A stretch of DNA of 64,000 bases, from assembly GCF_026967575.1 (NCBI RefSeq), contig NZ_CP114054.1, forward strand, positions 1,984,001-2,048,000. The letters run 5' to 3'. Made by a program: the position numbers and the translations under genes. Of this stretch, positions 1 through 9,187 are shown piece after piece. Every line of letters begins with the position of its first letter. Positions within the stretch are counted from its first letter, which is position 1. This stretch comes from Aurantiacibacter sp. MUD11 (GTDB lineage Bacteria > Pseudomonadota > Alphaproteobacteria > Sphingomonadales > Sphingomonadaceae). The notes beneath the pieces were generated by a model that did no database searches, was not told where the DNA came from, and was given only the letters and a program-made list of their open reading frames with translations.

Positions 1-848
1 ACAACGTAGAGCGGTTCCGGCTGGCCGCCGATCTCCAGCCCGCGGCGCTGGCCGACAGTGTAGTGGATGATGCCGGGGTGCTGGCCCAGCACCTCGCCGC
101 TTTCGGCATGCACGATCTCGCCGGCGCGGCCGCCCTCGGGCCGCATCGCCTTCACGATCTTGGCATAGTCGCCATCGGGCACGAAGCAGATGTCCTGGCT
201 GTCCGGCTTGTTCGCCACCACCAGCCCGAACTCCTCGGCAATCGCACGCACCTCGGTCTTGGGCAGTCCGCCCAGCGGGAAGCGTAGGTAGTCGAGCTGC
301 TCCTCGGTCGTGGCGTAGAGGAAGTACGACTGGTCGCGCGCGGGATCGAGCGCGCGGTGGAGTTCAGGGCCGTGCTCGCCCACCACCCGGCGCACATAGT
401 GGCCGGTGGCAAGGCAATCCGCGCCCAGCTCCTTCGCCATGCGCAGCAGGTCGGTGAACTTGGGCCCCATGTTGCAGCGGATGCAGGGAATGGGCGTGCG
501 GCCGGCCAGGTATTCGTCGGCGAAGGTTTCGACCACCTCCTCGCGGAAGCTCGACTCGTGGTCGAACACGTAATGCGCGATGCCCAGCCGGTCTGCCACC
601 ATACGCGCGTCGCGAATGTCGTCGCCGGCGCAGCAGGCGCCCTTGCGACCCGTCGCCGCGCCATAGTCGTAAAGCTGCAGCGTGATGCCCATCACTTCTG
701 CGCCGGTACGGGCCGCCAGGGCCGCCACCACGGAGGAGTCCACGCCGCCCGACATGGCGACCACGATCCGGCATTCGGACGCGGGGCGCGGCAGGTCGAA
801 AAGCTCCTCGGCGTTAACCGAGACGGGAAGGGCGGCGATATCGGACAT
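1..848 (-). CDS. mnmA: tRNA-specific 2-thiouridylase MnmA (3' end cut by window edge)
   Basis: Transfers sulfur to U34 of the tRNAs for Lys, Glu and Gln in the cytoplasm. The visible part is the first 282 residues, starting MSDIAALP. It shows the PP-loop SGGVDSS (33-39), the GACCAGDD stretch (70-77), the CIRCN motif carrying the first catalytic Cys (122-126), ATGHY (147-151) and, further on, SQDICF with the second catalytic Cys, followed by [14 protein letters not shown]. The C-terminal beta-barrel lies outside the window. The ATG at 848 is the natural start because the PP-loop follows at the usual distance. It is divergent from the sciP operon. Nothing odd is seen; family assignment is firm. 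Confidence 0.96.
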   Translation of the reverse strand, partial: MSDIAALPVSVNAEELFDLPRPASECRIVVAMSGGVDSSVVAALAARTGAEVMGITLQLYDYGAATGRKGACCAGDDIRDARMVADRLGIAHYVFDHESSFREEVVETFADEYLAGRTPIPCIRCNMGPKFTDLLRMAKELGADCLATGHYVRRVVGEHGPELHRALDPARDQSYFLYATTEEQLDYLRFPLGGLPKTEVRAIAEEFGLVVANKPDSQDICFVPDGDYAKIVKAMRPEGGRAGEIVHAESGEVLGQHPGIIHYTVGQRRGLEIGGQPEPLYV

Positions 849-913
849 TGCGCGGCGGCGCATACACGGGACGGCGGCTCAGCAAAAGCCCGGTAACGCA
901 TCTCAAGTTTCGG

Positions 914-953
914 TTAAGCCGCGCTTTACCTGATCTTGACGCTTCGGCCCTAT
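914..953 (+). promoter_or_regulatory. CtrA-like box and putative promoter of the sciP operon
   Basis: TTAA (914-917), seven bases, then TTTA (925-928) fits the CtrA full site TTAA-N7-TTAA with one mismatch. TTTACC (925-930) could act as a -35 with CCCTAT (948-953) as -10 after 17 bases, which is how CtrA boxes often sit in activated promoters. The first gene starts at 965. The match is seen directly; the regulation is inferred from the known CtrA control of sciP in Caulobacter. Confidence 0.45.
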
Positions 954-964
954 TGGCTGGTGTC

Positions 965-1303
965 ATGTTCGAAGGGAAACCTCCTGCTGCGCTCGACTCG
1001 CGCAATTCCGCCACCGGCACCGCGCCGGAGGATGCGCTGTGCGAGCTGACCTGGACCGACCTCGTCACCAAGCTCAAGGCCGCGCGCGAACTGCGGGCGG
1101 AACTTGCGCATGGCGAGGACGCGTTGCTGGCCAGCTTCGATGCGGGGTCGGCAAGGCACCTGGCATCGCACCTCGATGCCCTTCGGCAATACGATGACGA
1201 ACGGGGCGTTAACCCTGATGATTTAGGCAATGGCAAAGGGGCTTGCGGCAAAGCGAACGAACGCGCTGACCGCGAGACACCGGCCACCCGAGGAAATACA
1301 TGA
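965..1303 (+). CDS. Hypothetical protein, translationally coupled to sciP
   Basis: A 112-residue soluble protein with no motif I recognise. It has a helix-prone middle (LVTKLKAARELRAELAH, LASHLDALRQY) and a charged, probably disordered tail rich in Asn, Gly and Glu. There is no signal peptide or membrane segment. The ATG at 965 is the first Met after the putative promoter; the same frame stays open upstream to a GTG at 848, but that would place the start inside the mnmA start region. Its TGA overlaps the sciP ATG (ATGA at 1300-1303), so the two are likely co-translated and co-regulated. A role in cell-cycle control is possible by context only. Confidence 0.7.
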   Translation: MFEGKPPAALDSRNSATGTAPEDALCELTWTDLVTKLKAARELRAELAHGEDALLASFDAGSARHLASHLDALRQYDDERGVNPDDLGNGKGACGKANERADRETPATRGNT

Positions 1304-1599
1304 TCGAGAACCAGAAAATCCGTCCGGCGCAGGTAATCGGCCCCCTTGGCGAGCCGCTGACAATCGACGACCTTCCTTCCCCCGACACCAAGCGGTGGGT
1401 GGTTCGCCGCAAAGCGGAAGTCGTGGCTGCCGTTAACGGCGGGCTGCTGACGATCGACGAAGTCCTTGAGCGTTACAACCTGACGCTGGAGGAATTTGCG
1501 GGCTGGCAGCGGGCGGTCGACCGCTCTGGCATGCAGGGCCTGCGCGTCACCCGTATCCAGCACTATCGCGACCTTTACGAGCGCCAGCTCAAGTACTGA
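1300..1599 (+). CDS. sciP: CtrA inhibitor SciP (DUF1153 family)
   Basis: A 99-residue DNA-binding protein. In Caulobacter SciP binds DNA-bound CtrA and blocks transcription of CtrA-activated genes in G1. Recognised from the conserved run VVRRKAEVVAAVNGGLL and from the HTH-like segment LTIDEVLERYNLTLEEFAGW, followed by WQRAVDRSGMQGLRVTRIQHYR. The length is that of the family. The start overlaps the stop of the upstream unknown gene by four bases (ATGA). A CtrA-like box lies ahead of the two-gene unit, consistent with the known feedback in which CtrA drives its own inhibitor. A terminator follows at 1651. Confidence 0.95.
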   Translation: MIENQKIRPAQVIGPLGEPLTIDDLPSPDTKRWVVRRKAEVVAAVNGGLLTIDEVLERYNLTLEEFAGWQRAVDRSGMQGLRVTRIQHYRDLYERQLKY

Positions 1600-1650
1600 G
1601 CGCGGCGCTCCGCCGAAAGGCAAACGCCGAAACTCATTCAAGAGTCTAGG

Positions 1651-1678
1651 AACGCCGGGCTGGTCCCGGCGTTTTCTT
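1651..1678 (+). terminator. Rho-independent terminator after sciP
   Basis: A perfect 9-bp stem (AACGCCGGG at 1651-1659 with CCCGGCGTT at 1665-1673), a five-base loop, then a T-rich tail (TTTTCTTT). Confidence 0.85.
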
Positions 1679-1734
1679 TGCCGTATCCCCCTCCCATTCC
1701 CCGGGAGAGAGGGAGTTACGCAGGAGGACAAGCA

Positions 1735-2001
1735 ATGGGTTGGATTATCGCAATTATCGTTGGCGGCGTCATCGGCTGGATCGCCAGCATGATCATGAAC
1801 CGCGACGCTTCGATGGGCATTTTCTGGAATATCGTCGTGGGCCTGATCGGCTCGCTGCTCGGCGGCTGGATCGGCACGACCTTCCTCAACATCGGTTCCA
1901 CCCTGACCGAGTTCAGCCTTCCCGGGCTGGCCATGAGCCTTGCCGGCGCAGTCGTGCTGCTGGGCATCATGAACCTGATCCAGCGCGGACGGGTGCGTTA
2001 A
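1735..2001 (+). CDS. GlsB/YeaQ/YmgE-family stress-response membrane protein
   Basis: An 88-residue inner-membrane protein of the transglycosylase-associated (GlsB/YeaQ/YmgE) family. Three hydrophobic, glycine-rich helices are visible: about residues 3-20 (WIIAIIVGGVIGWIASMI), 30-50 (FWNIVVGLIGSLLGGWIG) and 62-82 (GLAMSLAGAVVLLGIM). Small-residue packing motifs and the final IQRG are typical of the family. The ATG at 1735 is chosen because AGGAGGA (1722-1728) sits ideally upstream; the frame is open further upstream but without a ribosome site. Its molecular function is not established; members are often stress-induced. Flanked by terminators, so probably monocistronic. Confidence 0.88.
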   Translation: MGWIIAIIVGGVIGWIASMIMNRDASMGIFWNIVVGLIGSLLGGWIGTTFLNIGSTLTEFSLPGLAMSLAGAVVLLGIMNLIQRGRVR

Positions 2002-2039
2002 ACGCTTCCCACGCGACAAAAGATTACAAAGTCGACGAA

Positions 2040-2070
2040 GGGCGGAAAGCTTCGACTTTCCGTCCTTTTT
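2040..2070 (+). terminator. Rho-independent terminator after the GlsB-family gene
   Basis: Stem GGGCGGAAAG (2040-2049) with CTTTCCGTCC (2056-2065), one G-U pair, six-base loop, then five T (2066-2070). Confidence 0.85.
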
Positions 2071-2238
2071 CGCATCGGAATGCCTGTTTCGTCGGCAGTC
2101 ATCGCGGCTTTGCAGAACCGCGCATTGCACCGCGCCCCTCCTAAGGTCTATGGGGCGCGTGCACGGCCAAAGGGGCCGGTCGCGCGCTGTCGCTACCTAT
2201 GGTAGGGATGCGTGCGTTCTGAATAAGGCAAGCTGCCG

Positions 2239-3432
2239 ATGAATTACGAGACCAAAGTGGATCTTGCAGATACTCGAGACGGCGTCTTACTCGAAGGCGA
2301 TCCGGAAGCCGAAGCCGCGCGCGCCAAGCGCCGCAAGATGTGGACCATCGTGGGCGTCATCGTGGTCGGTGCGCTGGTGGCTCTGTGGCTGCTGACGCGC
2401 GGTGAGGAGACGGTGCCCTTTGCTGCCGGCGAAGACAGCACCACCCCGCGCGTGACCGTCGTTTCGCCGGGCGCCGGGACGATCCAGGGTTATATCAATG
2501 CCACCGGCACGCTGGCAGCACGCCGGGAAATGCCGGTCGGCGTGGTTGGCGAAGGCGGCCGCGTCGTCTCCGTGGCGGTGGAGCCGGGTGACTGGGTGCG
2601 CGCCGGCCAGGTGCTCGCCGTGATCGATCGCTCGGTGCAGAACCAGCAGGCATCGGCGCAGGAAGCGCAGATCAATGTGGCGCAGGCCGATGCCGACCTG
2701 GCCCAGGCCAATCTCGATCGCGCCCTGCAGCTGGTGGAGCGTGGCTTCATCAGCCAGGCCGATATCGACCGGCTGACCGCTACGCGCGATGCCGCCGTGG
2801 CCCGCGTCGAAGTGGCCCGCGCCCAGCTGGCCGAACGTCGCGCCCGTAATGCCCAGCTCAACATCGTCGCTCCGGCCGCCGGCCTGGTGCTGACGCGCAA
2901 TGTCGAGCCCGGCCAGGTCGTCAGTCCCGGCTCCGGCACGCTGTTCAGCATTGCTCGCGGCGGCGAGATGGAACTGCTGGCGCGCATTGGCGAGGTCGAA
3001 CTCGGCGCGGTCAACGTCGGCGCCACCGGTCTCGTGACGCCGGTCGGCACGGACCAGCAGTTCACCTGCCAGGTTTGGCAGAAGTCGCCGGTGATCGACG
3101 AGCTTACCCGCCAGGGCACCGCGCGTTGCGCCTTGTCCTACGACCCGGCCCTGCGTCCGGGCGGCTTTGCCTCGATCGAAATGGCGAGCCAGGCCGTGGT
3201 TGCCCCGCGTCTGCCCGAAAGTGCGATCATGTCGGACGACCGTGGCAGCTATGTCTACATCATCGATGACGAGAACCTTGTCGTTCGCCGCGATGTCGAA
3301 CTCGGCATGATCAGCGATGAAGGTATCGCCGTGGCCAGCGGCCTGCAGGGTGACGAGCGCGTCGTGCTGCGCGCCGGCGGCTTCCTGACCGAAGGCGAGA
3401 CGGTACGTCCTGTAACCGAAACGGCACAATAG
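2239..3432 (+). CDS. RND efflux periplasmic adaptor (HlyD/AcrA-type membrane fusion protein)
   Basis: A 397-residue adaptor that would bridge the inner-membrane RND pump (next gene) and an outer-membrane channel. It has a short cytoplasmic head, one membrane anchor (about residues 36-53, WTIVGVIVVGALVALWLL), a lipoyl half (GEGGRVVSVAVEPGDWVRAG), a coiled-coil hairpin (about 135-210, Ala/Gln/Arg-rich), the second lipoyl half (IVAPAAGLVLTRNVEPGQVV), and beta-barrel and membrane-proximal parts. It is anchored by a helix rather than by a lipid. The permease starts 10 bases downstream, so the two form an operon. No TolC-like gene is nearby, so the channel must be encoded elsewhere. Confidence 0.93.
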   Translation: MNYETKVDLADTRDGVLLEGDPEAEAARAKRRKMWTIVGVIVVGALVALWLLTRGEETVPFAAGEDSTTPRVTVVSPGAGTIQGYINATGTLAARREMPVGVVGEGGRVVSVAVEPGDWVRAGQVLAVIDRSVQNQQASAQEAQINVAQADADLAQANLDRALQLVERGFISQADIDRLTATRDAAVARVEVARAQLAERRARNAQLNIVAPAAGLVLTRNVEPGQVVSPGSGTLFSIARGGEMELLARIGEVELGAVNVGATGLVTPVGTDQQFTCQVWQKSPVIDELTRQGTARCALSYDPALRPGGFASIEMASQAVVAPRLPESAIMSDDRGSYVYIIDDENLVVRRDVELGMISDEGIAVASGLQGDERVVLRAGGFLTEGETVRPVTETAQ

Positions 3433-3442
3433 AGCCCCCACG

Positions 3443-6400
3443 ATGAACCTGAACCAGATCTCTGCCTGGTCGATCCGGAATCCGATCGTCCCCATCCTGG
3501 CGTTCATCGGCCTGATGCTGGCCGGTATCTTCTCGTTCCAGGACATGGATATCCAGGACCAGCCGGACATCGAATTCCCGGTGGTGCTGGTCAACATTTC
3601 GCAGCCGGGCGCCGCGCCGCCGGAGGTCGAGAACCAGATCACTCAGCGCGTCGAGGCGGCGGTGCAGACGCTCGACGGGGTGGAGAATATCCGTTCGACC
3701 GCATCGGAAGGCAGTTCCTTCACGCAGATCGAATTCGCGCTGGGCACCGACATCGCCGAGGCGGTGAACGAGGTGAAGAGCGAGATCGACAACATCCGCG
3801 GGGAGCTGCCCGACGGCATTCTCGAACCGCGCGTGTTCAAGCAGCAGACCAGCTCGCAGCCGATCGTTTCCTTCGGCGTGACGGCCGACGACATGACGCT
3901 GGAGCAGCTCAGCTGGTTCATCGACGATACGGTGACCAAGCGCCTGCTGACGGTGGATGGTCTGGCCGAGGTCAGCCGCAGCGGCGGTGTCGACCGCGAA
4001 ATCCTCGTCATCCTCGATCCGGCGCGCATGCAGTCGCTGGGCGTCACCGCCAGCCAGGTGAACAATTCGCTGCGCCAGCTGAACCTCAACGCGGCGGGTG
4101 GCCAGGCCGAGATCGCCGGGTCACGCCAGTCGGTGCGTGTGCTGGGCAATGCCCGCGACGCCTATGAACTGTCGCAGACGCAGATTCCCATCGGCGGCGG
4201 CCGTTTCGTCAAGCTGTCGGACATCGCCCGCGTCACCGATTCCTTCGGCGAACTGACCACCGTGGCCAAGGTCGATGGCAAGCAGGTCGTTACGTTCTCC
4301 ATCACCCGTGCGCGCGGCGAGAGCGACGTGCGCGTCTATGACGATGCCATCGAGGTGCTGCAGCAATTGCAGGAGGCCAACCCCGGCGTCACCTTCACGC
4401 GCCTGTTCACCGAGGTCGACTACACCAAGGACCAGTACGAAAGCTCGATGGCGCTGCTGGTCGAGGGCGCGCTGCTTGCCGTGGTCGTGGTGTTCCTGTT
4501 CCTGCGCGACTGGCGCGCGACCATCATCGCCGCGCTGGCGATCCCGCTGTCGGCCATCCCGACCTTCTATTTCATGGACCTGCTCGGCTTCTCGCTGAAC
4601 ACGCTGTCGCTGCTCGCACTCGGACTGGTGGCCGGTGTCCTTGTCGATGACGCCATCGTCGAGATCGAGAATATCGTGCGCCACATGCGCATGGGCAAAA
4701 GCGCCTACCAGGCCTCCATCGACGCTGCCGACGAGATCGGCCTCGCGGTTGTCGCCACCACCTTCTGTATCGTCGCGGTCTTCCTGCCGGTGGGCCTGAT
4801 GCCGGGCATTTCCGGCCAGTTCTTCAAGAACTTCGGCCTGACCGTCGTCGCCTCCGTGCTGATGTCGCTGGCCGTGGCCCGCATGATAACGCCCATGGTC
4901 GCGGCCTACTTCCTCAAGGCCAAGGGGCAGGCGGTGCACGGTGAAGGTCCGATGATGGACCGCTACATGAAGGTTCTGCGCTGGTCGCTCGACACCACGG
5001 CCTTTCGCGCGATGCGCCAGCGTATCGGCCATGCGCCGACCCGGTGGTATTTCCACGTCGCTTCGCTGCTGGTCGGCTGGTTCCTCCTGATCATCCTGCC
5101 TGCCATGGGCGGTGGCGGCGACCCGGCCATGGCGGGCGAGGCCGCTGCGGAGGCCGGCGGTTTCGAAATGCCGGCTGTATCCACCTTCATCTGGATGGCG
5201 CTGCCGGCCTACGTCGTCGGCGGCCTGGTCACCTTTGTTGTCGGCCTGATCCTCGGTCGCATCATCGGCTACGAGGCCAATGCCTACGTGGCCCGCTCGC
5301 GCTACCTTGCCGCGCGTTTCCTCGACCACCGCGTGTGGATGATGCTGGTGGGCGTGTTCGCCCTGCTGCTGACCGTGGTGATCGCGGGCAGCGTGCCGCA
5401 GCAGTTCTTCCCCGACAACGACAGCGACTTCTCGCGCATCTCGGTCTCGATGGTGCCGGGCACCACGCTGGAACAGACCGAAGCGGTGATCGACGAGATT
5501 TCCGCGCGCCTGAGCGAAGAGCAGGAAGTCGCGCTGGCGCTGGGCATCGCCAACGAAGGTTCGGGCCGCATCAGCCTGGTGCTGCGCGACGATCGTGAGC
5601 GTTCCAGCCTGGAATTCGAGCGTGAGATGACGCCGGTGCTGCAGGACATTCCCGACGCGCGCGTCAACTTCCAGAACAACCAGGGCGGCGGTGGCGGCAC
5701 CGGTCGGGCAATCTCCATCATGCTCTCCGGCTCCGATCCGGACCTGCTGTTCGAGACTGCCGCGACGCTGGTCGAACAGATGGAGACGGTCGATGGCGCC
5801 GTTGCGCCGCGTATCGACTACGACCTTCAGCGCCCCGAGCTGATCATCGAGCCGCGCGAGGACCTCGCCGCCAGCCTTGGCGTCACCACGCAGGCGCTGA
5901 GTCAGGCGATCCGCATCGCGACGCTGGGCGATATCGACCAGAACGCCGCCAAGTTCTCGCTGTCCGACCGCCAGATCCCGATCCGGGTCCGACTTGCCGA
6001 GGATGCCCGCCGCAACCTCTCGACCATCGAGAACCTACCGGTGCCCACGGCAACGGGCGGCTCGGTGCCGCTCAACCGGGTGGCCGACATCTCGCTGGGC
6101 ATGGGGCCGACCTCGATCGAGCGTTACAACCAGAACCGTCGCGTGTTCGTGGGGGTCGACGTGGCGCCGGGCTTTGCGCGCGGCACCGTGCTCAACGCCA
6201 TCAATTCGCTGCCGATCATGGACAACCTGCCGACCGGCGTTTCCAACCTGCCGGTGGGTGCGGACGAGTGGCAGGCGGACCTGATCCAGAGCTTCATCGT
6301 CGCCGTGGTGACGGGCCTGTTCCTCGTCTTCGCGGTGCTGGTGCTGCTCTATCGCCGCCTGGTGTCGCCACTGGTCAACATGGGCTCGCTGTTCCTTGCC

Positions 6401-6886
6401 CCGCTGGGTGGCTTTGTCGCCCTGGTCGTGGTCGGCGTGCTGCAGAATGGACAGCCGCTGCCGATCTCGCTGCCGGTGTTCATCGGCATGCTGATGCTGC
6501 TGGGCATCGTCGCCAAGAACTCCATCCTACTGATCGACTTCGCCATCGAGGAGATGGCCGCGGGCACAGAGAAGATGGCTGCCATCATCGAAGCCGGCCA
6601 CAAACGTGCCCAGCCCATCGTCATGACCACCGTGGCCATGACTGCGGGCATGGTGCCGACCGCGCTTTCGCTGACTGGTGACAGCGCCTGGCGCGCCCCC
6701 ATGGGCACGGTGGTGATCGGCGGCCTGCTGCTTTCCACCCTGCTGACGCTGCTGATCGTTCCGGCGGGCTTCAGCCTGGCCGACGGGCTGGAGAAGAAGC
6801 TTGGCCCGTGGTTGCGCGAGAAATTCCTGACCTACCAGCCGGGTGACGAGCACGGTCCGCGCGCGGAGCCTCAGCCTGCCGAGTAG
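3443..6886 (+). CDS. RND efflux transporter permease (AcrB/MexB superfamily), long form
   Basis: A 1147-residue proton-driven inner-membrane pump. The family marks are clear: N-terminal helix then [14 protein letters not shown], the TM4 acidic pair in [12 protein letters not shown], and the TM10 lysine in [15 protein letters not shown]. It is about 100 residues longer than typical HAE-1 pumps. The extra sequence lies between TM6 (ends near [11 protein letters not shown]) and TM7 ([14 protein letters not shown]), at about residues 495-630, and holds two further hydrophobic stretches (about 536-556 and 580-610) joined by a Gly/Ala-rich linker. The substrate cannot be told from sequence. Transcribed with the adaptor upstream, and DUF445 follows closely. 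Confidence 0.95.
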   Translation: MNLNQISAWSIRNPIVPILAFIGLMLAGIFSFQDMDIQDQPDIEFPVVLVNISQPGAAPPEVENQITQRVEAAVQTLDGVENIRSTASEGSSFTQIEFALGTDIAEAVNEVKSEIDNIRGELPDGILEPRVFKQQTSSQPIVSFGVTADDMTLEQLSWFIDDTVTKRLLTVDGLAEVSRSGGVDREILVILDPARMQSLGVTASQVNNSLRQLNLNAAGGQAEIAGSRQSVRVLGNARDAYELSQTQIPIGGGRFVKLSDIARVTDSFGELTTVAKVDGKQVVTFSITRARGESDVRVYDDAIEVLQQLQEANPGVTFTRLFTEVDYTKDQYESSMALLVEGALLAVVVVFLFLRDWRATIIAALAIPLSAIPTFYFMDLLGFSLNTLSLLALGLVAGVLVDDAIVEIENIVRHMRMGKSAYQASIDAADEIGLAVVATTFCIVAVFLPVGLMPGISGQFFKNFGLTVVASVLMSLAVARMITPMVAAYFLKAKGQAVHGEGPMMDRYMKVLRWSLDTTAFRAMRQRIGHAPTRWYFHVASLLVGWFLLIILPAMGGGGDPAMAGEAAAEAGGFEMPAVSTFIWMALPAYVVGGLVTFVVGLILGRIIGYEANAYVARSRYLAARFLDHRVWMMLVGVFALLLTVVIAGSVPQQFFPDNDSDFSRISVSMVPGTTLEQTEAVIDEISARLSEEQEVALALGIANEGSGRISLVLRDDRERSSLEFEREMTPVLQDIPDARVNFQNNQGGGGGTGRAISIMLSGSDPDLLFETAATLVEQMETVDGAVAPRIDYDLQRPELIIEPREDLAASLGVTTQALSQAIRIATLGDIDQNAAKFSLSDRQIPIRVRLAEDARRNLSTIENLPVPTATGGSVPLNRVADISLGMGPTSIERYNQNRRVFVGVDVAPGFARGTVLNAINSLPIMDNLPTGVSNLPVGADEWQADLIQSFIVAVVTGLFLVFAVLVLLYRRLVSPLVNMGSLFLAPLGGFVALVVVGVLQNGQPLPISLPVFIGMLMLLGIVAKNSILLIDFAIEEMAAGTEKMAAIIEAGHKRAQPIVMTTVAMTAGMVPTALSLTGDSAWRAPMGTVVIGGLLLSTLLTLLIVPAGFSLADGLEKKLGPWLREKFLTYQPGDEHGPRAEPQPAE

Positions 6887-6899
6887 GCGGGATCTGACG

Positions 6900-8150
6900 A
6901 TGCAGGGCGGCGCGCCGCTGCCGCCCGATCGTGCGCGCCGCATGCGCATCACCGCGACGCTGTTGCTGGTGGCCATGGCCGCAATCTTCCTGCTCGCGCA
7001 CAACATGCTCACCGTCCACCCGGTGTGGGGCTATGTCCATGCCTTCGCCGAGGCGGCGATGGTGGGCGGCCTCGCCGACTGGTTCGCGGTTACGGCGCTG
7101 TTCCGCCACCCGCTGGGCATCCCCATCCCGCACACGGCGATCATCCCGGAGAACAAGGATCGCATCGCCGACACGATGGCGCAGTTCCTGCGCTCCAACT
7201 TCCTCACGCCCGTCGTGGTCGCCCGCCGGATGCGCGAGATGAACGTGGCCAAGGCAGCAGGTGATTTCCTGGTCAAGGGCGGCGACACCACCGAGGGCCG
7301 TTTGCGCGCGGGCGCTGCCGAGCTGTTGGTCGAACTGCTCGAATCGCTCGATCCCGACCGCCTGGGGATGCAAGTGAAGGCGGGTCTGGCGCGGCAGGCG
7401 GAGAAGATCGAAATCGCCCCACTGCTGGGCAAGATGCTCGAAGCCGCAATCGCCGACGATCGCCACCGCCCGTTGATGGACGGGATGATCCGCTGGGCCG
7501 GCCTGACGCTGGAAGACAACGAGGAAATGGTGCGCGATATCGTGCAGCAGCGCGCCAATGCCGTGATCCGCTGGACGGGTCTGGACGGCCGGTTGGCCAA
7601 TTCGGTACTCGACGGCCTCTATCGCCTGCTGGCCGAGATCCTGGTCGACCCCGAACATCCGCTACGTGGCAAGGTGCAGGAAGGGCTGGAGAAGCTGGCG
7701 CACGACCTGCAACACGATCCCGAGACCCGCGCCAAGGTCGAGCGGATGAAGAACGACCTGCTCGACAATCCCGCCGTCGCCGACTGGTGGATGGGCGTAT
7801 GGGAGCGGCTGCGCAAGTCGCTGATCGACATGGTCCGCAATCCCGACCGCGCGATGGACGGACAGATGGGCCACAGCCTCGCCGAACTGGGCAAGACCCT
7901 GCAGAGCGACCCGGCGCTGCAGCTACAGGTGAACCGTTTCGCCCGTCGCACGCTCGTGGGCATGGTCAATCGCTATGGCGAGCAGATCGTCAGCCTGGTC
8001 TCCACCACGGTGAAAAGCTGGGATGCCAGCACCGTCACCGGCCGCATCGAGCGCGCGGTGGGGCGCGACCTGCAGTTCATCCGCATCAACGGCACGCTGG
8101 TGGGCGGACTCGTCGGCGTGACGATCCACTTCCTGACGCAGGTGCTGTAA
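6900..8150 (+). CDS. DUF445 domain-containing membrane protein
   Basis: A 416-residue DUF445 protein (YjiN-type). One N-terminal helix (about residues 19-36, ATLLLVAMAAIFLLAHNM) precedes the family signature VHAFAEAAMVGGLADWFAVTAL and RHPLGIPIPHTAIIP. A long helical middle and a C-terminal membrane segment (GTLVGGLVGVTIHFLTQVL) follow. A GTG at 6843 would overlap the permease, so the ATG at 6900 is preferred: it is 13 bases after the permease stop and behind GGCGGGA. The function of the family is unknown. The spacing suggests it is co-transcribed with the RND pump. Confidence 0.9.
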   Translation: MQGGAPLPPDRARRMRITATLLLVAMAAIFLLAHNMLTVHPVWGYVHAFAEAAMVGGLADWFAVTALFRHPLGIPIPHTAIIPENKDRIADTMAQFLRSNFLTPVVVARRMREMNVAKAAGDFLVKGGDTTEGRLRAGAAELLVELLESLDPDRLGMQVKAGLARQAEKIEIAPLLGKMLEAAIADDRHRPLMDGMIRWAGLTLEDNEEMVRDIVQQRANAVIRWTGLDGRLANSVLDGLYRLLAEILVDPEHPLRGKVQEGLEKLAHDLQHDPETRAKVERMKNDLLDNPAVADWWMGVWERLRKSLIDMVRNPDRAMDGQMGHSLAELGKTLQSDPALQLQVNRFARRTLVGMVNRYGEQIVSLVSTTVKSWDASTVTGRIERAVGRDLQFIRINGTLVGGLVGVTIHFLTQVL

Positions 8151-8156
8151 GCGAAG

Positions 8157-9113
8157 TCAGCTTCCCGGCGGGCCGAACAGGACGAAGACAGGCACCAGCC
8201 AGTAGGACGCGGTCGGCTGTCCATCCGCGTCGAGCGCCGGGTAGAAGCTGGCATTCTCCATGACCTGGTCACAGATGCGCTCGTTCACATTCGCTTCCAG
8301 CGTCGGGAAATGGATGTGGCACGATGTCGCCGCACCTTCCGCGTCGATCATGATCCGGACCTGGTTGTAGTTGCCGGTTAGTCGCGCGAACTGGTCGAAG
8401 GGGACGGTCCGGTTCGAAATCAGCCTGCCCTGCGTGGGGAAGGCCCCGCGCGAAAGGTTCTGGTGGCGCTCCGGGTCGATGCCCCAGACGCGCAGCAGGT
8501 CTTTCGCGCAGTTCTGCATTACTTCCATTGCCGGGGCGAGGTTGCCCGTTTCGATCCGCAGATCGCGGCGCATGCCTTCATCGAAAGTCATGCTGGTGAC
8601 CTGTCCGGCCCGTTCCAGCTCCGCGGCAGGGTCGTAACCGGGGAATTGCGGCGTATCCTCGACAGCCTCCGGTTCGGGGCTTGCTTCTTCAGCGCCTTCG
8701 CGGGCCTGGAACACCCGGTTGAACTTGGGCTGGTCGTTCAGCGATACCGTGCCGAGAATCGACAGGCGTTGCCCGTCGCCGGTCTGCGATGTCGCAAGGT
8801 CGCTGCTGGCATTGGTGCCTAGCGGATCAAAGCCATAACCGATCCGTTCAGCACCACGGAAGGTGCGGAAGCTGTCTCCGATGATGAGCATACGCATGAA
8901 CGGACCGGGCTGGATGCGTTCGAAAGCCACGGTGAGCTGGTCGTTCCCGTCGCTATAGGTGCGCAGCAGGCGGCAATAGTCTTCGCCAAAATCCGCGGTC
9001 CATGTGCCGGTGGGCTGGAACACCTGCGCCTCTGCATCCTGAGCCACGGCGGGTGCCGTCCCCAGCGCTGTTGCGGATGCTGCCGCGGCAAGAGCGAAAT
9101 TCCGGATAACCAT
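8157..9113 (-). CDS. Secreted protein with a TonB C-terminal-like domain
   Basis: A 318-residue exported protein. Residues 1-25 form a Sec signal peptide (FALAAAASATALGTAPAVAQ, cleavage after AVAQ). The middle is not recognised and contains an acidic stretch (EEASPEPEAVED). The last 70 residues resemble the TonB C-terminal fold: VRIMIDAEGAATSCHI, then CDQVMENASFYPALDADGQP. There is no membrane anchor or proline arm, so it cannot work as a classical energy transducer. The ATG at 9113 is preceded by GGAGGAG, which lies inside a perfect hairpin. It lies downstream of etfA on the same strand and ends convergently 6 bases from the DUF445 gene. Confidence 0.75.
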   Translation of the reverse strand: MVIRNFALAAAASATALGTAPAVAQDAEAQVFQPTGTWTADFGEDYCRLLRTYSDGNDQLTVAFERIQPGPFMRMLIIGDSFRTFRGAERIGYGFDPLGTNASSDLATSQTGDGQRLSILGTVSLNDQPKFNRVFQAREGAEEASPEPEAVEDTPQFPGYDPAAELERAGQVTSMTFDEGMRRDLRIETGNLAPAMEVMQNCAKDLLRVWGIDPERHQNLSRGAFPTQGRLISNRTVPFDQFARLTGNYNQVRIMIDAEGAATSCHIHFPTLEANVNERICDQVMENASFYPALDADGQPTASYWLVPVFVLFGPPGS

Positions 9114-9117
9114 ATGA

Positions 9118-9157
9118 AAACTCCTCCCCGGGGCGTTTGATAACCGTCGGGGAGGAG
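9118..9157 (-). promoter_or_regulatory. Hairpin that buries a Shine-Dalgarno site, possibly also an etfA terminator
   Basis: CTCCTCCCC (9121-9129) and GGGGAGGAG (9149-9157) on the plus strand form a perfect 9-bp inverted repeat with a 19-base loop. In the minus-strand transcript the second arm is GGGGAGGAG, which contains the ribosome-binding site of the 9113 gene and is followed by TTTT and the start codon. It could end etfBA transcription or restrict translation of the next gene. Confidence 0.6.
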
Positions 9158-9187
9158 CGCTTCAATGACTTTGTCCGGATTGCCGGA

